The notes: generated by a model from the sequence alone, not told the origin. Counted from the stretch's first letter, positions 36,366-46,586 are shown. The stretch is 64,000 nt of DNA from Planctomycetota bacterium (GCA_016872775.1 VGZA01000011.1:1-64000), one strand, 5' to 3'. Numbers and translations are program-made.

Positions 36366-36920
36366 TCAGTGATCGGGGGCCGTTTCGTGGTCGGCGGGCG
36401 GTCGAGCCGTGAAATGCAGGCGATACGCTTCCGCCGCCTGAATATAGTGCTCGGCCGCGTGTCGAATGCGATCCCAATCCCGCGCGGCGACTGGACGCTT
36501 CACTTTTGCGGGTGCTCCCAATACGACCGATCCGGGCGGCACGATCGTTCCTTCCGTCACGACCGCTCCGACACCTACAATACTGCCGCTGCCGATTCGG
36601 GCGCCGTTCATGACCACGGCCCGCATCCCGATCATCACTTCGTCCTCCACGATCGCGCCGTGCACAATTGCGGAATGTCCCACGGTGACCCGCGCACCGA
36701 TCACGCAGGGAAAGCCCTCGTCGGCGTGCAGCACGCACAGATCCTGAATATTCGTTCCGCCGCCAATTCGAATCGACTCAACATCGCCGCGAATCACCGC
36801 CTGGAACCAGATGCTGGCCTGATCGGCGATTGTCACATCTCCCAGCACGGTCGCATTCGGTGCGATCCAGGCAGTGGCGGCGATTGTGTTTCGGGGAAAA
36901 TGGAGTCGAAGATCGGGCAT
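36366..36920 (-). CDS. Gamma-class carbonic anhydrase-like protein (hexapeptide fold)
   Basis: 184 residues with the left-handed beta-helix pattern of hexapeptide repeats (VLGDVTIADQASIWFQAVIR; VIGARVTVGHSAIVHGAIVE). The three metal-ligand His positions are present: H65 in VLHADEG, and H82 and H87 in GHSAIVHG. It probably hydrates CO2 or acts as a related acyltransferase-like enzyme; many YrdA-type members lack measured activity. Cytoplasmic, no signal. Upstream of the Crp-type regulator on the same strand. Confidence 0.88.
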   Translation of the reverse strand: MPDLRLHFPRNTIAATAWIAPNATVLGDVTIADQASIWFQAVIRGDVESIRIGGGTNIQDLCVLHADEGFPCVIGARVTVGHSAIVHGAIVEDEVMIGMRAVVMNGARIGSGSIVGVGAVVTEGTIVPPGSVVLGAPAKVKRPVAARDWDRIRHAAEHYIQAAEAYRLHFTARPPADHETAPDH

Positions 36921-37120
36921 GACGCACCATCAGGTGTTTGGGGTGAGCTCTGGGTAGTACCGTGCCGGAATCGTCCGTAGAGGATCGCCGGCACCTGCAT
37001 TGTCCGCCGATCGCCGCGGTTCGCAAGCCGAATAAGGAGTCCCGTCAGCCGGGACCTGGAGTCGCCATCTGGTTAGCGGTAGAATCGAACAACGATCGGA
37101 ACCTGATTGGAGAGTTTATC

Positions 37121-37792
37121 ATGGGACAGCGACCGAAACTGTTGATTGTTGTTTTCGCACTGCTGTTGGCCGCGGCCCGTCCGGCGGCGGCGGTCGAGCA
37201 CCGCGTCGAGGTCTTGAAGGAGCCGCCGCCTGCGGGATTAGCGCCGGCGATTGCAGCGCGTCTCGGTGAAGGCGTCCGCGTGATTCGCGGCACATCCCGC
37301 GTCATCTGCGATATCTGGATGTTCAAGGAGTGGGAAGCTCCGACCGACAAGCCCGCTTCCGGCCTGCTCTATCCGTTTCAGCCGGGGCAGATGCTGGGCG
37401 TCCTGAAGTTTCCACGCAAAGCGACCGACTTTCGCAACCAGGACATTGCCGAAGGTCTTTACACGCTGCGTTACGCCCATCAGCCCGTGGACGGCGCCCA
37501 CGTCGGTACGTCGCTCACACGCGATTTCCTGCTGTTGACGGCCGCCAGTCAGGACGGTGAACTGGCCATCCCCGAATATAAAGCAATGACCAAGAAAAGC
37601 GCGGAAGCCGCTGGCTCATCCCACCCGGCATTACTTTCCCTCCAGGCTCCGACGAACAGTCCGAAGTTGCAGATCCGCCATGCCGAGGAGCAGGACTGGT
37701 GGGTGCTGGGTCTGGTCGGAACACGCAAGGTCGAATCGCGTTTGGAACCTCAACTATTGGAAATCGTGGTTGTCGGACACGCAGCGGAGTAG
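37121..37792 (+). CDS. Secreted hypothetical protein
   Basis: 223 residues from ATG 37121, where MGQRPKLLIVVFALLLAAAR provides a signal peptide; the frame is open upstream to 36962. The mature part contains VRVIRGTSRVICDIWMFKEW, AEGLYTLRYAHQPVDGAHVG and LVGTRKVESRLEPQLLEIVV. No family recognised. The next gene starts 4 bases later, so the two form an operon. Confidence 0.75.
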   Translation: MGQRPKLLIVVFALLLAAARPAAAVEHRVEVLKEPPPAGLAPAIAARLGEGVRVIRGTSRVICDIWMFKEWEAPTDKPASGLLYPFQPGQMLGVLKFPRKATDFRNQDIAEGLYTLRYAHQPVDGAHVGTSLTRDFLLLTAASQDGELAIPEYKAMTKKSAEAAGSSHPALLSLQAPTNSPKLQIRHAEEQDWWVLGLVGTRKVESRLEPQLLEIVVVGHAAE

Positions 37793-37796
37793 AGTG

Positions 37797-38405
37797 ATGG
37801 TGGAAGCTTTCCACTCGCAATTGCCTGTGCTCGCCGTCGAGCATGACGACCTTCGCCGAAGTCGGCGGCTCCTGTTGCTGATGGTGGCCATTTTCGTTCC
37901 CAGTCGATTGCCGGCCGACGATCCGCCCAAGGACGACATGGCGGAGGTCAAAACCGCGAAAGATGGCGTCGGGAAGGAAGCAGGGGCCGAACAGGATGCC
38001 GCGCAGTGGTTGCGGGGGCGCGTTGTCTTTCTGGCCGAGGTACTCGAGTCGCGCGGGGCGCGATCGGTGCCCGATGCAAGGCAGCGGGTTCTGGCGCTGG
38101 AAACCGAGCGGGGCGAACTGATACCGCTTCTGGAAGACCGCCGTGGCCATGCGTTTCGCGCCGACGATCGATTGCGGAAAATGGAATTGGAGTTGCTCGT
38201 CCGTCGACTGCCGGGCACTCCGGTCGTGCAGATCATCAATGTCGTGGAACTAACCAAGGGCGGGCGATTCGAAATTGACTACTGGTGCGACGTCTGCGCG
38301 ATCGTCATGTTCGAACTCAAACCGTGCGAATGTTGCCAGGGCGAAATCGAACTCCGCCGTCGCCCTCTGGCCAAAGATCGTTCTCCGCTTCCTGGGATCA
38401 AATAA
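37797..38405 (+). CDS. Hypothetical protein with a Cys cluster
   Basis: 202 residues from ATG 37797; a GTG one codon earlier is also possible. The N-terminal hydrophobic segment RLLLLMVAIFVPSRLPA may be a signal or anchor. The C-terminal region has WCDVC and KPCECCQ, two Cys pairs suited to metal or disulphide binding. It is cotranscribed with the preceding secreted protein (4-base gap) and followed by an enolase-superfamily gene 32 bases later. Function not recognised. Confidence 0.7.
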   Translation: MVEAFHSQLPVLAVEHDDLRRSRRLLLLMVAIFVPSRLPADDPPKDDMAEVKTAKDGVGKEAGAEQDAAQWLRGRVVFLAEVLESRGARSVPDARQRVLALETERGELIPLLEDRRGHAFRADDRLRKMELELLVRRLPGTPVVQIINVVELTKGGRFEIDYWCDVCAIVMFELKPCECCQGEIELRRRPLAKDRSPLPGIK

Positions 38406-38437
38406 TCCCATCGTTCCTCACCAAGGATTCCGTCGCC

Positions 38438-39568
38438 ATGAAGATCAAGGATATTGTCGCGCATCCCCTGTTAGGCGGCACGGTCGATGGCGGTTGGCCG
38501 GCGGGGCACCAGCCAGAAGACGACCTGCATACTCTGGTCGAAGTTGTCACCGACTCGGGCCTGACCGGGATCGGCAGCGTGTACACGTCGTCCGCGCTGG
38601 TGAATGCCGCCATCGAGACACTTCGCCCCTACTGGTGGGACGAGTCGGCGCTGGAGCCGGAACGCGTGAGCGAGAAACTCCGCCAGAGCACCTTCTGGCA
38701 GGGACGCGGCGGAACGCTCGAACACTTGATTTCCGGAATCGATATCGCGCTCTGGGACCTGTTCGGCAAGGTATGTGGTCAACCGTTATCCAGGCTGCTC
38801 GGCGGCGACTATCGTCACAAAATCAAGCCGTATGCGTCGATCCTGTTTGACGAACCGGACGTGCTTGCCGAACGAGTTCGAAACCTGGCCCGCCGTGGCT
38901 TCCGGGCGATCAAGCTTGGATGGCGGCCGTTTGGCAGGCGCAATTCGGCCTTCGATGAGTTGCTGGTGCGGACGGCGCGCGAGGCGGTCGGACCCGACGT
39001 CGACATTCTGGTCGACGCTGGTGGTAGCGAGCAGTTCTGGCCCCATGGCTACAAGTGGGCTTTGCGAACCGCGCAAATGCTTGCGGAGTATCGAGTCGGC
39101 TGGTTTGAAGAGGCGCTACCCCCGGACGACATCGAAGGTTTTGTGCGTCTTCGCGAGCATGCACCGGTTCCAATTGCCGGCGGCGAAGTGTTGACGCGGC
39201 GGCAGTCGTTCCTGCCGTGGATCGAACGCGGCGCCTTTGACATTGTGCAGCCCGACTGCACTAAATGCGGTGGCATTACCGAAGCCCGGCGGATTGCCTG
39301 GATGGCGTACGACCATAACATCCAGTTCGTCAGTCATGGCTGGAACACGGCGATCGGTTTGGCTGCCGACCTGCACCTGGCGGCGGCGATCCCCGTCGCG
39401 CGGTATGTCGAGTATCTCACCCCAGCGCCGTACATCGATCGATTGCTGCAGCGGCCATTCCAGTTGGATGGCGACGGATGTTTGAATGTCCCGACGGGGC
39501 CAGGCCTGGGAATTGAACTTGATCGCGACGCGCTGCGCGACTTTCGAACGCCAGCTCGGAGGAGCTAG
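38438..39568 (+). CDS. Mandelate racemase/muconate lactonizing enzyme family protein
   Basis: 376 residues. The general-base Lys is in RAIKLGW (K159), metal ligands are D193 in VDAGGS, E224 in WFEEALPP and E250 in IAGGE, and the other base is H300 in FVSHGWN. The set fits the galactonate-dehydratase or mandelate-racemase-type subgroups, not the mannonate type. It is probably a sugar-acid dehydratase or epimerase. Cytoplasmic, as no leader is present, unlike the other enolase at 29610. Confidence 0.9.
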   Translation: MKIKDIVAHPLLGGTVDGGWPAGHQPEDDLHTLVEVVTDSGLTGIGSVYTSSALVNAAIETLRPYWWDESALEPERVSEKLRQSTFWQGRGGTLEHLISGIDIALWDLFGKVCGQPLSRLLGGDYRHKIKPYASILFDEPDVLAERVRNLARRGFRAIKLGWRPFGRRNSAFDELLVRTAREAVGPDVDILVDAGGSEQFWPHGYKWALRTAQMLAEYRVGWFEEALPPDDIEGFVRLREHAPVPIAGGEVLTRRQSFLPWIERGAFDIVQPDCTKCGGITEARRIAWMAYDHNIQFVSHGWNTAIGLAADLHLAAAIPVARYVEYLTPAPYIDRLLQRPFQLDGDGCLNVPTGPGLGIELDRDALRDFRTPARRS

Positions 39569-39658
39569 AACCTTCGGTCTGAACCGACCGGACACGGGCC
39601 ATCAAGTATTATCGGGCACGACAGAAATCCGGCACGAGCCGGACGCAAGGCGTCGGAT

Positions 39659-42600
39659 CTATTGACGGCCTCCGCCGCCCCGTCCACCACCGCCGAAACC
39701 GCCTCCACCACCGCCAAAACCGCCGGGACCGAATCCGCCCCCGCCCTGCCCGAAGCCGCCTCGGCCACTCCCACCAAAGCCACCGCCTCCCGGGAAGCCT
39801 CCACCAAATCCACCGCGGCCACCACCAAATCCGCCTTGGCCAAATCCGCCGAAGTTCATTCCGGGGATCCCGATTCCCTGCGGCTGGCCGCCTCCACCCG
39901 CCGTACTGGTCGGTTGGGTCGTTGTAGTCGCATTGACATTCGACTTGACGGCCGGGCCAGCAATCGCACTCAGCGCGCGTTGCACCGCGGACGGATTCGC
40001 CGACTTGATCGTGACCACCCGCATGGTATCGGTACGGTTGGTCAGTGCGGCAATATCAAGCTCCTCGACCAGTTCTTTGACTTCCTCGTACAATGGTTGC
40101 GGTGCTGAAACAATGATCGTATTGCTGCGCAGGTCGACTCCCATGGCCATTTTTGATTGTTCGCCTTTCGCATCGGAACGCGAATCGCGCCGCCCGCCTC
40201 CGCGCAGTGCTCGAATAAACTCGTCGGGAGATGGCTGCCGATTCTGTCCGCCACCGGCTCCAACATCGGCGATCAAACGCGTGGAATAAACCTGACGCAC
40301 GACGGTGGCGATCTCGTCCGCGCCGACGTTGTAGACTTGGATAAAGCGCGGCTTGCCACTGGTCTGAACATCTTCGGGGCCACTTTCCTGATCGACCACC
40401 TTGATCAACTGTTCGATCAGGTCCAGATCGACGGTATTGGCCTGGACCACCAGGACATTCAATCGCACATCCGGGATAATGCTGATCTTCCCAGTGGCTT
40501 TGGTCGAATCGGTCCCTCCTCCTCCGCCACCACCGAACAGTCCGCCCAGCAAGCCGCCTCCCATATCGCCGAGCATATTGGAAGCCAGGTCGCCGAGCAG
40601 GCTTCCACCACCACCGCCGCCGCTTCCTCCGGAATCCCCGCCCCCACCGTTGAGAATTTCCGTAATCAGCGCCGCGGCGGTATCGGCCTTGGCAAACTTC
40701 AGATAAAAGACATGGTACTCCCGTTGCGACAGGGCACTGCGGTCGACGACCAGTCGCAACAGCTGCTCAAACTGGTCCAAGGCCGCCGTATCCTCCGATG
40801 CGATCACGATTCCTGTCGGGCCGATAGTCACCACCACGTCCGGATTTTCGGGAGAGGAATTTTCGTCGGCGGACACTGGTTTCGCGGCTTTCTTGCCGCC
40901 GTTCGAACTACGATTCGAGTCCTTCTCCGCGAAATTCACCAGGTGCAATTCGGTCGGGTCTCGCCGCGCAGCGACCCTGGTACCGTTAGCCGAGTTGCTC
41001 GGAGTCTTACCCGCCGATGGCGGCTCGACGTTTTTCTTGCGCGGCATTTCCTCAGGCTGCTTGTCGGTGCGGGACGGCGCCACTTCACGGATGGAGCCGG
41101 TGGAACCATGTACGTGGACGCGGATGCGATTTTCACGCACGGTCGGCCATAACAATTCGAGTTGCTCCAACGCGGTGCGAGCTGCACTGCCGGTCAATGG
41201 GATCATGCGGACTTTCTTCGCTTCGCCGGTCGCGGACTCAATCGGGGCGTCGATTTCGCCCATCTTTTCCAGCAAGGAGCGGATCTGACTAACCTGGCTG
41301 GGAGTTCCACGGATCAACAACATCCGCAGAGTCAAGTCGGCTTCCACTTTGGGGCCATGGGCGGCGCCGCCCTTTTCGTCGCCGCCGAATAGTTTGTTGA
41401 TCGCGAGCACCGCCGTCTGCGGATCGACGCGACGCAAGACGATCACCTCAATTTCACTCGCGTCGCGCTGCATCTGTTTGACGAGTTCCCGAATGGTGTT
41501 CTGCTGCTCTTTCTTTGCCAGCGCGACGAGGTTGCCCGTTTTCGGATCGACCTGCAGTTTGACCTCGGGGAAGCCCGACATCATGGTTGTTGCCACTTGC
41601 AGCACGGAATTCGGATCGGCACCGAGGGTCGAGTGAATTTCGAGCACGGGGCCAATCGGCCCGGCGGACGATGACACGTCGACCACTTCCAGCAATTCAT
41701 GGAGCCGCTGCAATATGTCGGGTTTGCCGCGGCACAGTAATCGGCTGTTGGCGCTGTCAGGAGCGATCTTCAGCGATCCATCCGACGTCTGGTTGGTGTC
41801 GGACAACCCCAGTAGCGGTCGCGCCGAGGCCAGAAAATCATCGACCGTGATGTATTTCAACGCAAGAATTTCGTTCTTCTCGTCGCGACGGGCATTCGGG
41901 TTCTCAAGTGCGTCAATCAATTCCCGAATCATCCGCAGTCTTCCGCCGGTCTCGCGCACGATCATCTGCCGGGCCTGCGGCAGTACAGTAATTATTCCGC
42001 TGGGACCAATCAGCTTGGAAACTTCGCGTTCCGCTTCTTCGGTGGACATTCGCTTCAAGGTGAACATGCATTTCACCAGTTCATTTTTGCCGCGGCGGTC
42101 AAGGTCTTCGGGCGCAATCAACTCGATGAGCGGGTCCGGGATCGGGTCTTCCAGGTTGAGCAGCAACAACAGGCGTTCCCGGCGAATCAGCGTGTACCCC
42201 TTGGTCAACAACACGCCGTTCAGCAGGTCGATCGCTTCCGGTGGCGAATAGGATTTCGTGTCGGAGTAATTGAACGTGCCGGATGGGTATGGTTCGCCAA
42301 TGAAGGACAGGTCGGCTTTGCGCGCGAACCAGTCGATCACTTCCTTCCAGGGAGCAAACCGAAAATTAAAGACGATCTTAATGTCGGCATCCGCCGTCGG
42401 CACCGCCGAAGCCACTGCCACGTCCGGCTTGGCCGGGGACTCGTCGGTTCCGGATCGGCCTGCGGCCGCCGGGTCGGAATTCGCATTTGTCGCTGTGGCC
42501 TCATTTTCGCTGGCGCGGACAATCCGGGCCGCGGAATTGCGCGCAACCGCCGTCCCCGATTCTCCCCGCGCGCCGGAGCCAGCAACAGTGCTCCCCGCGG

Positions 42601-43219
42601 AGCCTGTCGTCTCGGCGCCACTCGATCGTGAACTTGTCGCGCTGGGCACGTTCGTGGACAACTGCTCCCAGGACGCTTTCTGTTCGCTGGATATGATCTT
42701 CAACACATCGCGATCAAATTCCCAATTGATCTGCCGGCGGTCGCGTTCCGTGGCCCCCGTCAGCGCAGTGTCACGTTGCTTCGCCCGTTCGGTGATCTTC
42801 CCCTTCTGTTCATCATTCAAACCGACCTGCTCGGCGATTTTGGGTTCGAGTAACGTGATCAACCCGGCTTTTCCGATCCGAATCTGTTCCAATTGGACGC
42901 GGTGTTCCTCGCTCAATAGTGCCAGGCCTCGCTTTTCCGATTCCGCGACAAAGGGAGCCAGCCGAGCGTTGCGTTCGGCGGGAGTCAGATTCTTGATTTC
43001 CAACGCCAATTCCAGGGCTTCGGTTTCCCGAATTTCGACGATTTTTGCCAATTTCGCGCGAAGATCGTCGCTAATTCCCAGCTTCTTGGCCACGGGCTCT
43101 TCAACAGCCAGGGCGAGCACTCCAACGAAGGCCGCGTCGGCAGCCCGCAGCGACTGCGACGTAACTACCGACAGGACAATAACAACGGTCATCAAACCAC
43201 GACGGTAATGGCTGCTCAT
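39659..43219 (-). CDS. Secretin-N-domain repeat protein without barrel, Gly-rich tail
   Basis: 1186 residues from ATG 43219, which supplies a signal peptide (LMTVVIVLSVVTSQSLRAAD). A helical domain (about 35-180) is followed by a linker and about six secretin-N-like repeats, e.g. ALKYITVDDFLASARPLLGL, VFYLKFAKADTAAALITEIL, FIQVYNVGADEIATVVRQVY, each followed by a strand-turn-strand ending in ELVEELD-like helices. The conserved secretin barrel and its VPVLGDIPVLG motif are missing. The last 80 residues are Gly/Phe/Pro repeats. It may form a periplasmic ring or filament (inference). Confidence 0.85.
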   Translation of the reverse strand: MSSHYRRGLMTVVIVLSVVTSQSLRAADAAFVGVLALAVEEPVAKKLGISDDLRAKLAKIVEIRETEALELALEIKNLTPAERNARLAPFVAESEKRGLALLSEEHRVQLEQIRIGKAGLITLLEPKIAEQVGLNDEQKGKITERAKQRDTALTGATERDRRQINWEFDRDVLKIISSEQKASWEQLSTNVPSATSSRSSGAETTGSAGSTVAGSGARGESGTAVARNSAARIVRASENEATATNANSDPAAAGRSGTDESPAKPDVAVASAVPTADADIKIVFNFRFAPWKEVIDWFARKADLSFIGEPYPSGTFNYSDTKSYSPPEAIDLLNGVLLTKGYTLIRRERLLLLLNLEDPIPDPLIELIAPEDLDRRGKNELVKCMFTLKRMSTEEAEREVSKLIGPSGIITVLPQARQMIVRETGGRLRMIRELIDALENPNARRDEKNEILALKYITVDDFLASARPLLGLSDTNQTSDGSLKIAPDSANSRLLCRGKPDILQRLHELLEVVDVSSSAGPIGPVLEIHSTLGADPNSVLQVATTMMSGFPEVKLQVDPKTGNLVALAKKEQQNTIRELVKQMQRDASEIEVIVLRRVDPQTAVLAINKLFGGDEKGGAAHGPKVEADLTLRMLLIRGTPSQVSQIRSLLEKMGEIDAPIESATGEAKKVRMIPLTGSAARTALEQLELLWPTVRENRIRVHVHGSTGSIREVAPSRTDKQPEEMPRKKNVEPPSAGKTPSNSANGTRVAARRDPTELHLVNFAEKDSNRSSNGGKKAAKPVSADENSSPENPDVVVTIGPTGIVIASEDTAALDQFEQLLRLVVDRSALSQREYHVFYLKFAKADTAAALITEILNGGGGDSGGSGGGGGGSLLGDLASNMLGDMGGGLLGGLFGGGGGGGTDSTKATGKISIIPDVRLNVLVVQANTVDLDLIEQLIKVVDQESGPEDVQTSGKPRFIQVYNVGADEIATVVRQVYSTRLIADVGAGGGQNRQPSPDEFIRALRGGGRRDSRSDAKGEQSKMAMGVDLRSNTIIVSAPQPLYEEVKELVEELDIAALTNRTDTMRVVTIKSANPSAVQRALSAIAGPAVKSNVNATTTTQPTSTAGGGGQPQGIGIPGMNFGGFGQGGFGGGRGGFGGGFPGGGGFGGSGRGGFGQGGGGFGPGGFGGGGGGFGGGGRGGGGRQ

Positions 43220-43493
43220 AGGGGGCTCAGCTGGGAGGGAATCGACCGGCGCAAAGGTACCTGGGAACTTTAACCCTTGAAACGGCAAAAGGTTTCAGCG
43301 ATCGATCGCCGGGTCTTCCTGCCGCCAGCCCAAGGGAGTTCAGGACATTTCCGCCGGTGAAAGCCGGCGCATAGGTCCAACGCCCTATCCTAATTGTGGG
43401 GTTGGCCGGTTGCTAGATGATTCTCGCCGTCGGGTGGGTCGGCTACGATGGAATTCAGACTGATTCCGCACCAGCCCCTCGGATTCGTCTTCG

Positions 43494-44933
43494 ATGAACT
43501 GCCGGACCTTACCGACGATGCCTGCAACCGGCCGGCTCCTGATACGGAGCAGCCGTCTCCCGGTTTTTGCCGCGACACTGGTACTGCTGTACGTATCAAC
43601 ACTGCCTCTGGCCGCTCGGGAACCGCTCGATCCGCTGCTTTTCGGCTACAAAATCCCGTCCGCAACTCCCGCGCCGCCGAGTACCCCCCGCGTGACGACG
43701 CGGGACGAGTCGGGAAAGGCCGTCGTCGCGAAAGTTCATGTCGAAGTCGGTGATTACCGGATCGTGCTCCTGCCGGACGGCCAGTTGGTCGCCCGCGCGC
43801 AGGCGGAAACGGAGATGACGGAGAAACCGTTCAAGCCGTTGACCACCGACGAACTGGCTCGGCAGATAATGATGACCTTCCCTGGATTCAAGGCCAAAAC
43901 GACGCGTCGCTACGCCTGCGTCTACAATACCAGCGATGAATTTGCGGCGGTGGCGACGCGCGTCCTGGACACGATGCTGCCCGGCGTCAAGTCCCACATG
44001 ACATCGCTCAAGATCGCGGTCCACGAACCGGACGTTCCGCTTCTGGCGATGATGTTCCGCACCGCCGAGGAATTCCAGCGATTTGAAAAACTGCCGGCGG
44101 GTGTCCAGGCATTTTACAAACCGTCAAGCAACACGATCGTGATGTACGAGGAGTCGCCGCTTTTTCGGGTCAATCGCGAACTGGCGATTCGGCAATCGCT
44201 GGCCACCATCGCCCACGAAGGCGCGCACCAGATTCTGCACAATATCGGAGTGCAGCAGCGGCTTTCGGTCTGGCCGATCTGGATCGCGGAGGGCCTGGCG
44301 GAGTATTTCGCGCCCACCACGGTCGGTCGGCGATTTGAATGGAAAGGCGCAGGGAATATCAATGACCTGCGGATGCTGGAACTGGAACTCTTCCTGCAGC
44401 TTCGCAATAAAGGCGAGCCGGGGGCAATGGTCTCCGATACCGTTGCCGCCGCCCGACTGACGTCGACCGGCTATGCCGCATCCTGGTCATTGACGCATTT
44501 TCTCGCCAAGAACCATCGTGATCCGTTTCACGATTTCCTGGCGGAACTCGTGCAACTCGGGCCCTTGGAAGGCAAGACGCGTGTGCTCCGAGCCGGTCGA
44601 ATTCCCGAAAACAGCACCCACTTTCGCCGACACTTCGGCGAGGATCTCGGCCAACTCGAGGAACAGCTTGTCGCCTACCTGCTCAAGCTGCCCTACAACG
44701 ATCCGTTCGCCGAACATCCCCACTTCGTGGCAACGGTCAGCTATACGCGGGGTGAAAGTCCTCAACGCGAGGCCAGTGTGTTTCACGTCGAAGGTCTGGC
44801 GGCAAAGTGGAGCGAAGACACTGTCAAGTCGCTGGCCGAAGATGAACAACAAAGCGCCGCGCTGGCGATGCGGCAGTTTCCGAACCGCAAAACGGCGGTC
44901 CAATTCGCCAAACAGTACTTGCGCGGCAAGTAG
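43494..44933 (+). CDS. DUF1570 family protein, probable zinc metallopeptidase
   Basis: 479 residues from 43494; an in-frame ATG at 43518 (MPATGRLLIRSSRLPVFAAT) also leads into a signal peptide. No ribosome binding site settles the choice. The DUF1570 core has the HExxH site ATIAHEGAHQILH (H241, E242, H245) and a downstream Glu in WIAEGLAEYFAP, which is the gluzincin arrangement. It is exported. Peptide substrate unknown; DUF1570 is expanded in planctomycetes. It precedes the amidohydrolase genes on the other strand. Confidence 0.85.
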   Translation: MNCRTLPTMPATGRLLIRSSRLPVFAATLVLLYVSTLPLAAREPLDPLLFGYKIPSATPAPPSTPRVTTRDESGKAVVAKVHVEVGDYRIVLLPDGQLVARAQAETEMTEKPFKPLTTDELARQIMMTFPGFKAKTTRRYACVYNTSDEFAAVATRVLDTMLPGVKSHMTSLKIAVHEPDVPLLAMMFRTAEEFQRFEKLPAGVQAFYKPSSNTIVMYEESPLFRVNRELAIRQSLATIAHEGAHQILHNIGVQQRLSVWPIWIAEGLAEYFAPTTVGRRFEWKGAGNINDLRMLELELFLQLRNKGEPGAMVSDTVAAARLTSTGYAASWSLTHFLAKNHRDPFHDFLAELVQLGPLEGKTRVLRAGRIPENSTHFRRHFGEDLGQLEEQLVAYLLKLPYNDPFAEHPHFVATVSYTRGESPQREASVFHVEGLAAKWSEDTVKSLAEDEQQSAALAMRQFPNRKTAVQFAKQYLRGK

Positions 44934-44937
44934 CGTT

Positions 44938-44975
44938 GTCGCGCATCAGGCCGAACGCGGCGGCCATTCCGGTGT
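44938..44975. repeat. 38-bp copy of amidohydrolase coding sequence in an intergenic gap
   Basis: Positions 44938-44975 match 45471-45508, which encode a segment of the amidohydrolase (GMAAAFGLPRDE), with about three mismatches. The match is in the same orientation. A partial duplication or gene-conversion tract is likely. The surrounding gap (44934-45230) has no supported gene; it also holds CCCCGAAGGGG at 44982. Confidence 0.7.
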
Positions 44976-45230
44976 CTTACACCCCGAAGGGGCACGACAT
45001 GCCAGCCCACCGACGGACTGCCACTGGCACCACCAGCCCATGCGGTTCGGTGCGGTGAAGCCACCACGACTCAACGGCGCATCCGTTGCGGTCTCGGCAG
45101 GCACATGAGTTTCGATGGACCGTTGCGCTCGACCGCCGGCGCGTCGTGTGGGGCGGTCCTCCGGGGGTAGCCCTTCGGTGCAGGAAGAACTGGAGAATTC
45201 GCCGCATCACGTGGTCACGCCGTCACGTGG

Positions 45231-46586
45231 TTACGGCGCGTTGCGCAAGCGGCGGTACTTTTCCAGGTATTTTTCCGAAAGCGTCTTGTGGCGGTCGTTG
45301 AGGTCGACGGGACGGCCCTGAATGAACGCGGCGCGGACATGGGTCACGGTCTCGAGCGGATCTCCGTCGGTCACGATCAGCGTGGCGTCCTTACCCACCG
45401 TGATCGAACCGACTCGGTCGGCGACGCCGCAAATCTGAGCTGGATAAAGCGTGATCGACTTCAGTGCCTCGTCGCGCGGCAGGCCGAACGCGGCGGCCAT
45501 TCCGGCGTTTGCCGCCAGATTTCGCACATTCGATGCGCCAAATCGACCGGCCGACGAGATACAGAAACGAACGCCGGCTTCCTGCAGCACGGCCGGCAAG
45601 CGATACGCCAGATCGTAATCGTCCGAACGGCGTTGAGGCAGACGGTGCACCCCAGTGATCACGACCGGGATGTCGCGCTGCCGGAGCAACTCCAGGCAAT
45701 CACCGGCGTCGTAACCACCGACGATGATCAGCTTCAATTTCCAGGTATCGGCAAAGGTCACCGCTGCCTGGATCTCCAGGATATCCACGGCATCGATCAT
45801 GACCGGCGTTTTGCCTTCGAGTACCGGGATCATCGCTTCCCAACGCAGATCGACAGCATGCCCCTGCGGATTGACGCGCCGAGCGACTCGATACGATTCC
45901 GCTTTCGCGAAGGTCTCACGCAGCACCTGCAGCCGTTTGTCGCGCTGATCGAGCTGTTCCTTGGAGGATCGCTCCACGAGCCAGTCGTAATTCGGTGTCA
46001 TGTTCGGCCAGTTCAGATGCAGTGCAATGTCGCCGCGAAGCGTCATGTCTTCCCAGGTCCATCCGTCGAGCTGCATGACCGCGGATCGCCCCGACAATAA
46101 CTCGCCAGCGGGCGCCGTCAGTGCCAGCAGCACGCCACTGCTGCGCGTCACCGGGATGTGCTCACTGTCGGGATTGAAGGCGGCCTGAGCGCGCACCTGC
46201 GGATTCACGTCACCGATCTCCGTCTCGTCAAGCGTTGCTTTAACCGAATTGATTTCCAACAGTCCCAGATTGGTATGCGCGTCGAATAGCCCTGGGTAAA
46301 CCTGCTTGCCCGTGAGGTCGATTCTGCGGGCGTTTTCAGGAATCCGGACGTCCTGTCCAACCGCCGTGATGCGGCCTTTTTCGATCAGGATGGTCGCCTG
46401 CTCGATGGAAGGTCCGACGATCGGGTGAACCGTGGCGCCGAGCAGCGCGAGCGGCACCCCCGGATCGGCGCCGGGGATCTGAGGATGGCCCCAAAGTGTT
46501 GCATGCGAAACGAAAAGCAACCCGCAGCCGATGAGCCCGATCGCGAGGTAATTTCGATGAATATTCTGGTTCCTTTTCATGGACAT
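45231..46586 (-). CDS. Amidohydrolase-family protein with altered metal site
   Basis: 451 residues with a signal segment (NYLAIGLIGCGLLFVSHATL). The amidohydrolase layout is clear: LIEKGRITAVGQDVRI, VYPGLFDAHTNLG at 96-108, and VGKDATLIVTDGDPLETVTH near the C-terminus. The strand that normally reads DxHxH is DAHTN, so one metal-binding His is missing. Catalysis is doubtful. It starts about 50 bases downstream of the end of the larger amidohydrolase gene and is read in the same direction, probably one operon. Confidence 0.85.
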   Translation of the reverse strand: MSMKRNQNIHRNYLAIGLIGCGLLFVSHATLWGHPQIPGADPGVPLALLGATVHPIVGPSIEQATILIEKGRITAVGQDVRIPENARRIDLTGKQVYPGLFDAHTNLGLLEINSVKATLDETEIGDVNPQVRAQAAFNPDSEHIPVTRSSGVLLALTAPAGELLSGRSAVMQLDGWTWEDMTLRGDIALHLNWPNMTPNYDWLVERSSKEQLDQRDKRLQVLRETFAKAESYRVARRVNPQGHAVDLRWEAMIPVLEGKTPVMIDAVDILEIQAAVTFADTWKLKLIIVGGYDAGDCLELLRQRDIPVVITGVHRLPQRRSDDYDLAYRLPAVLQEAGVRFCISSAGRFGASNVRNLAANAGMAAAFGLPRDEALKSITLYPAQICGVADRVGSITVGKDATLIVTDGDPLETVTHVRAAFIQGRPVDLNDRHKTLSEKYLEKYRRLRNAP

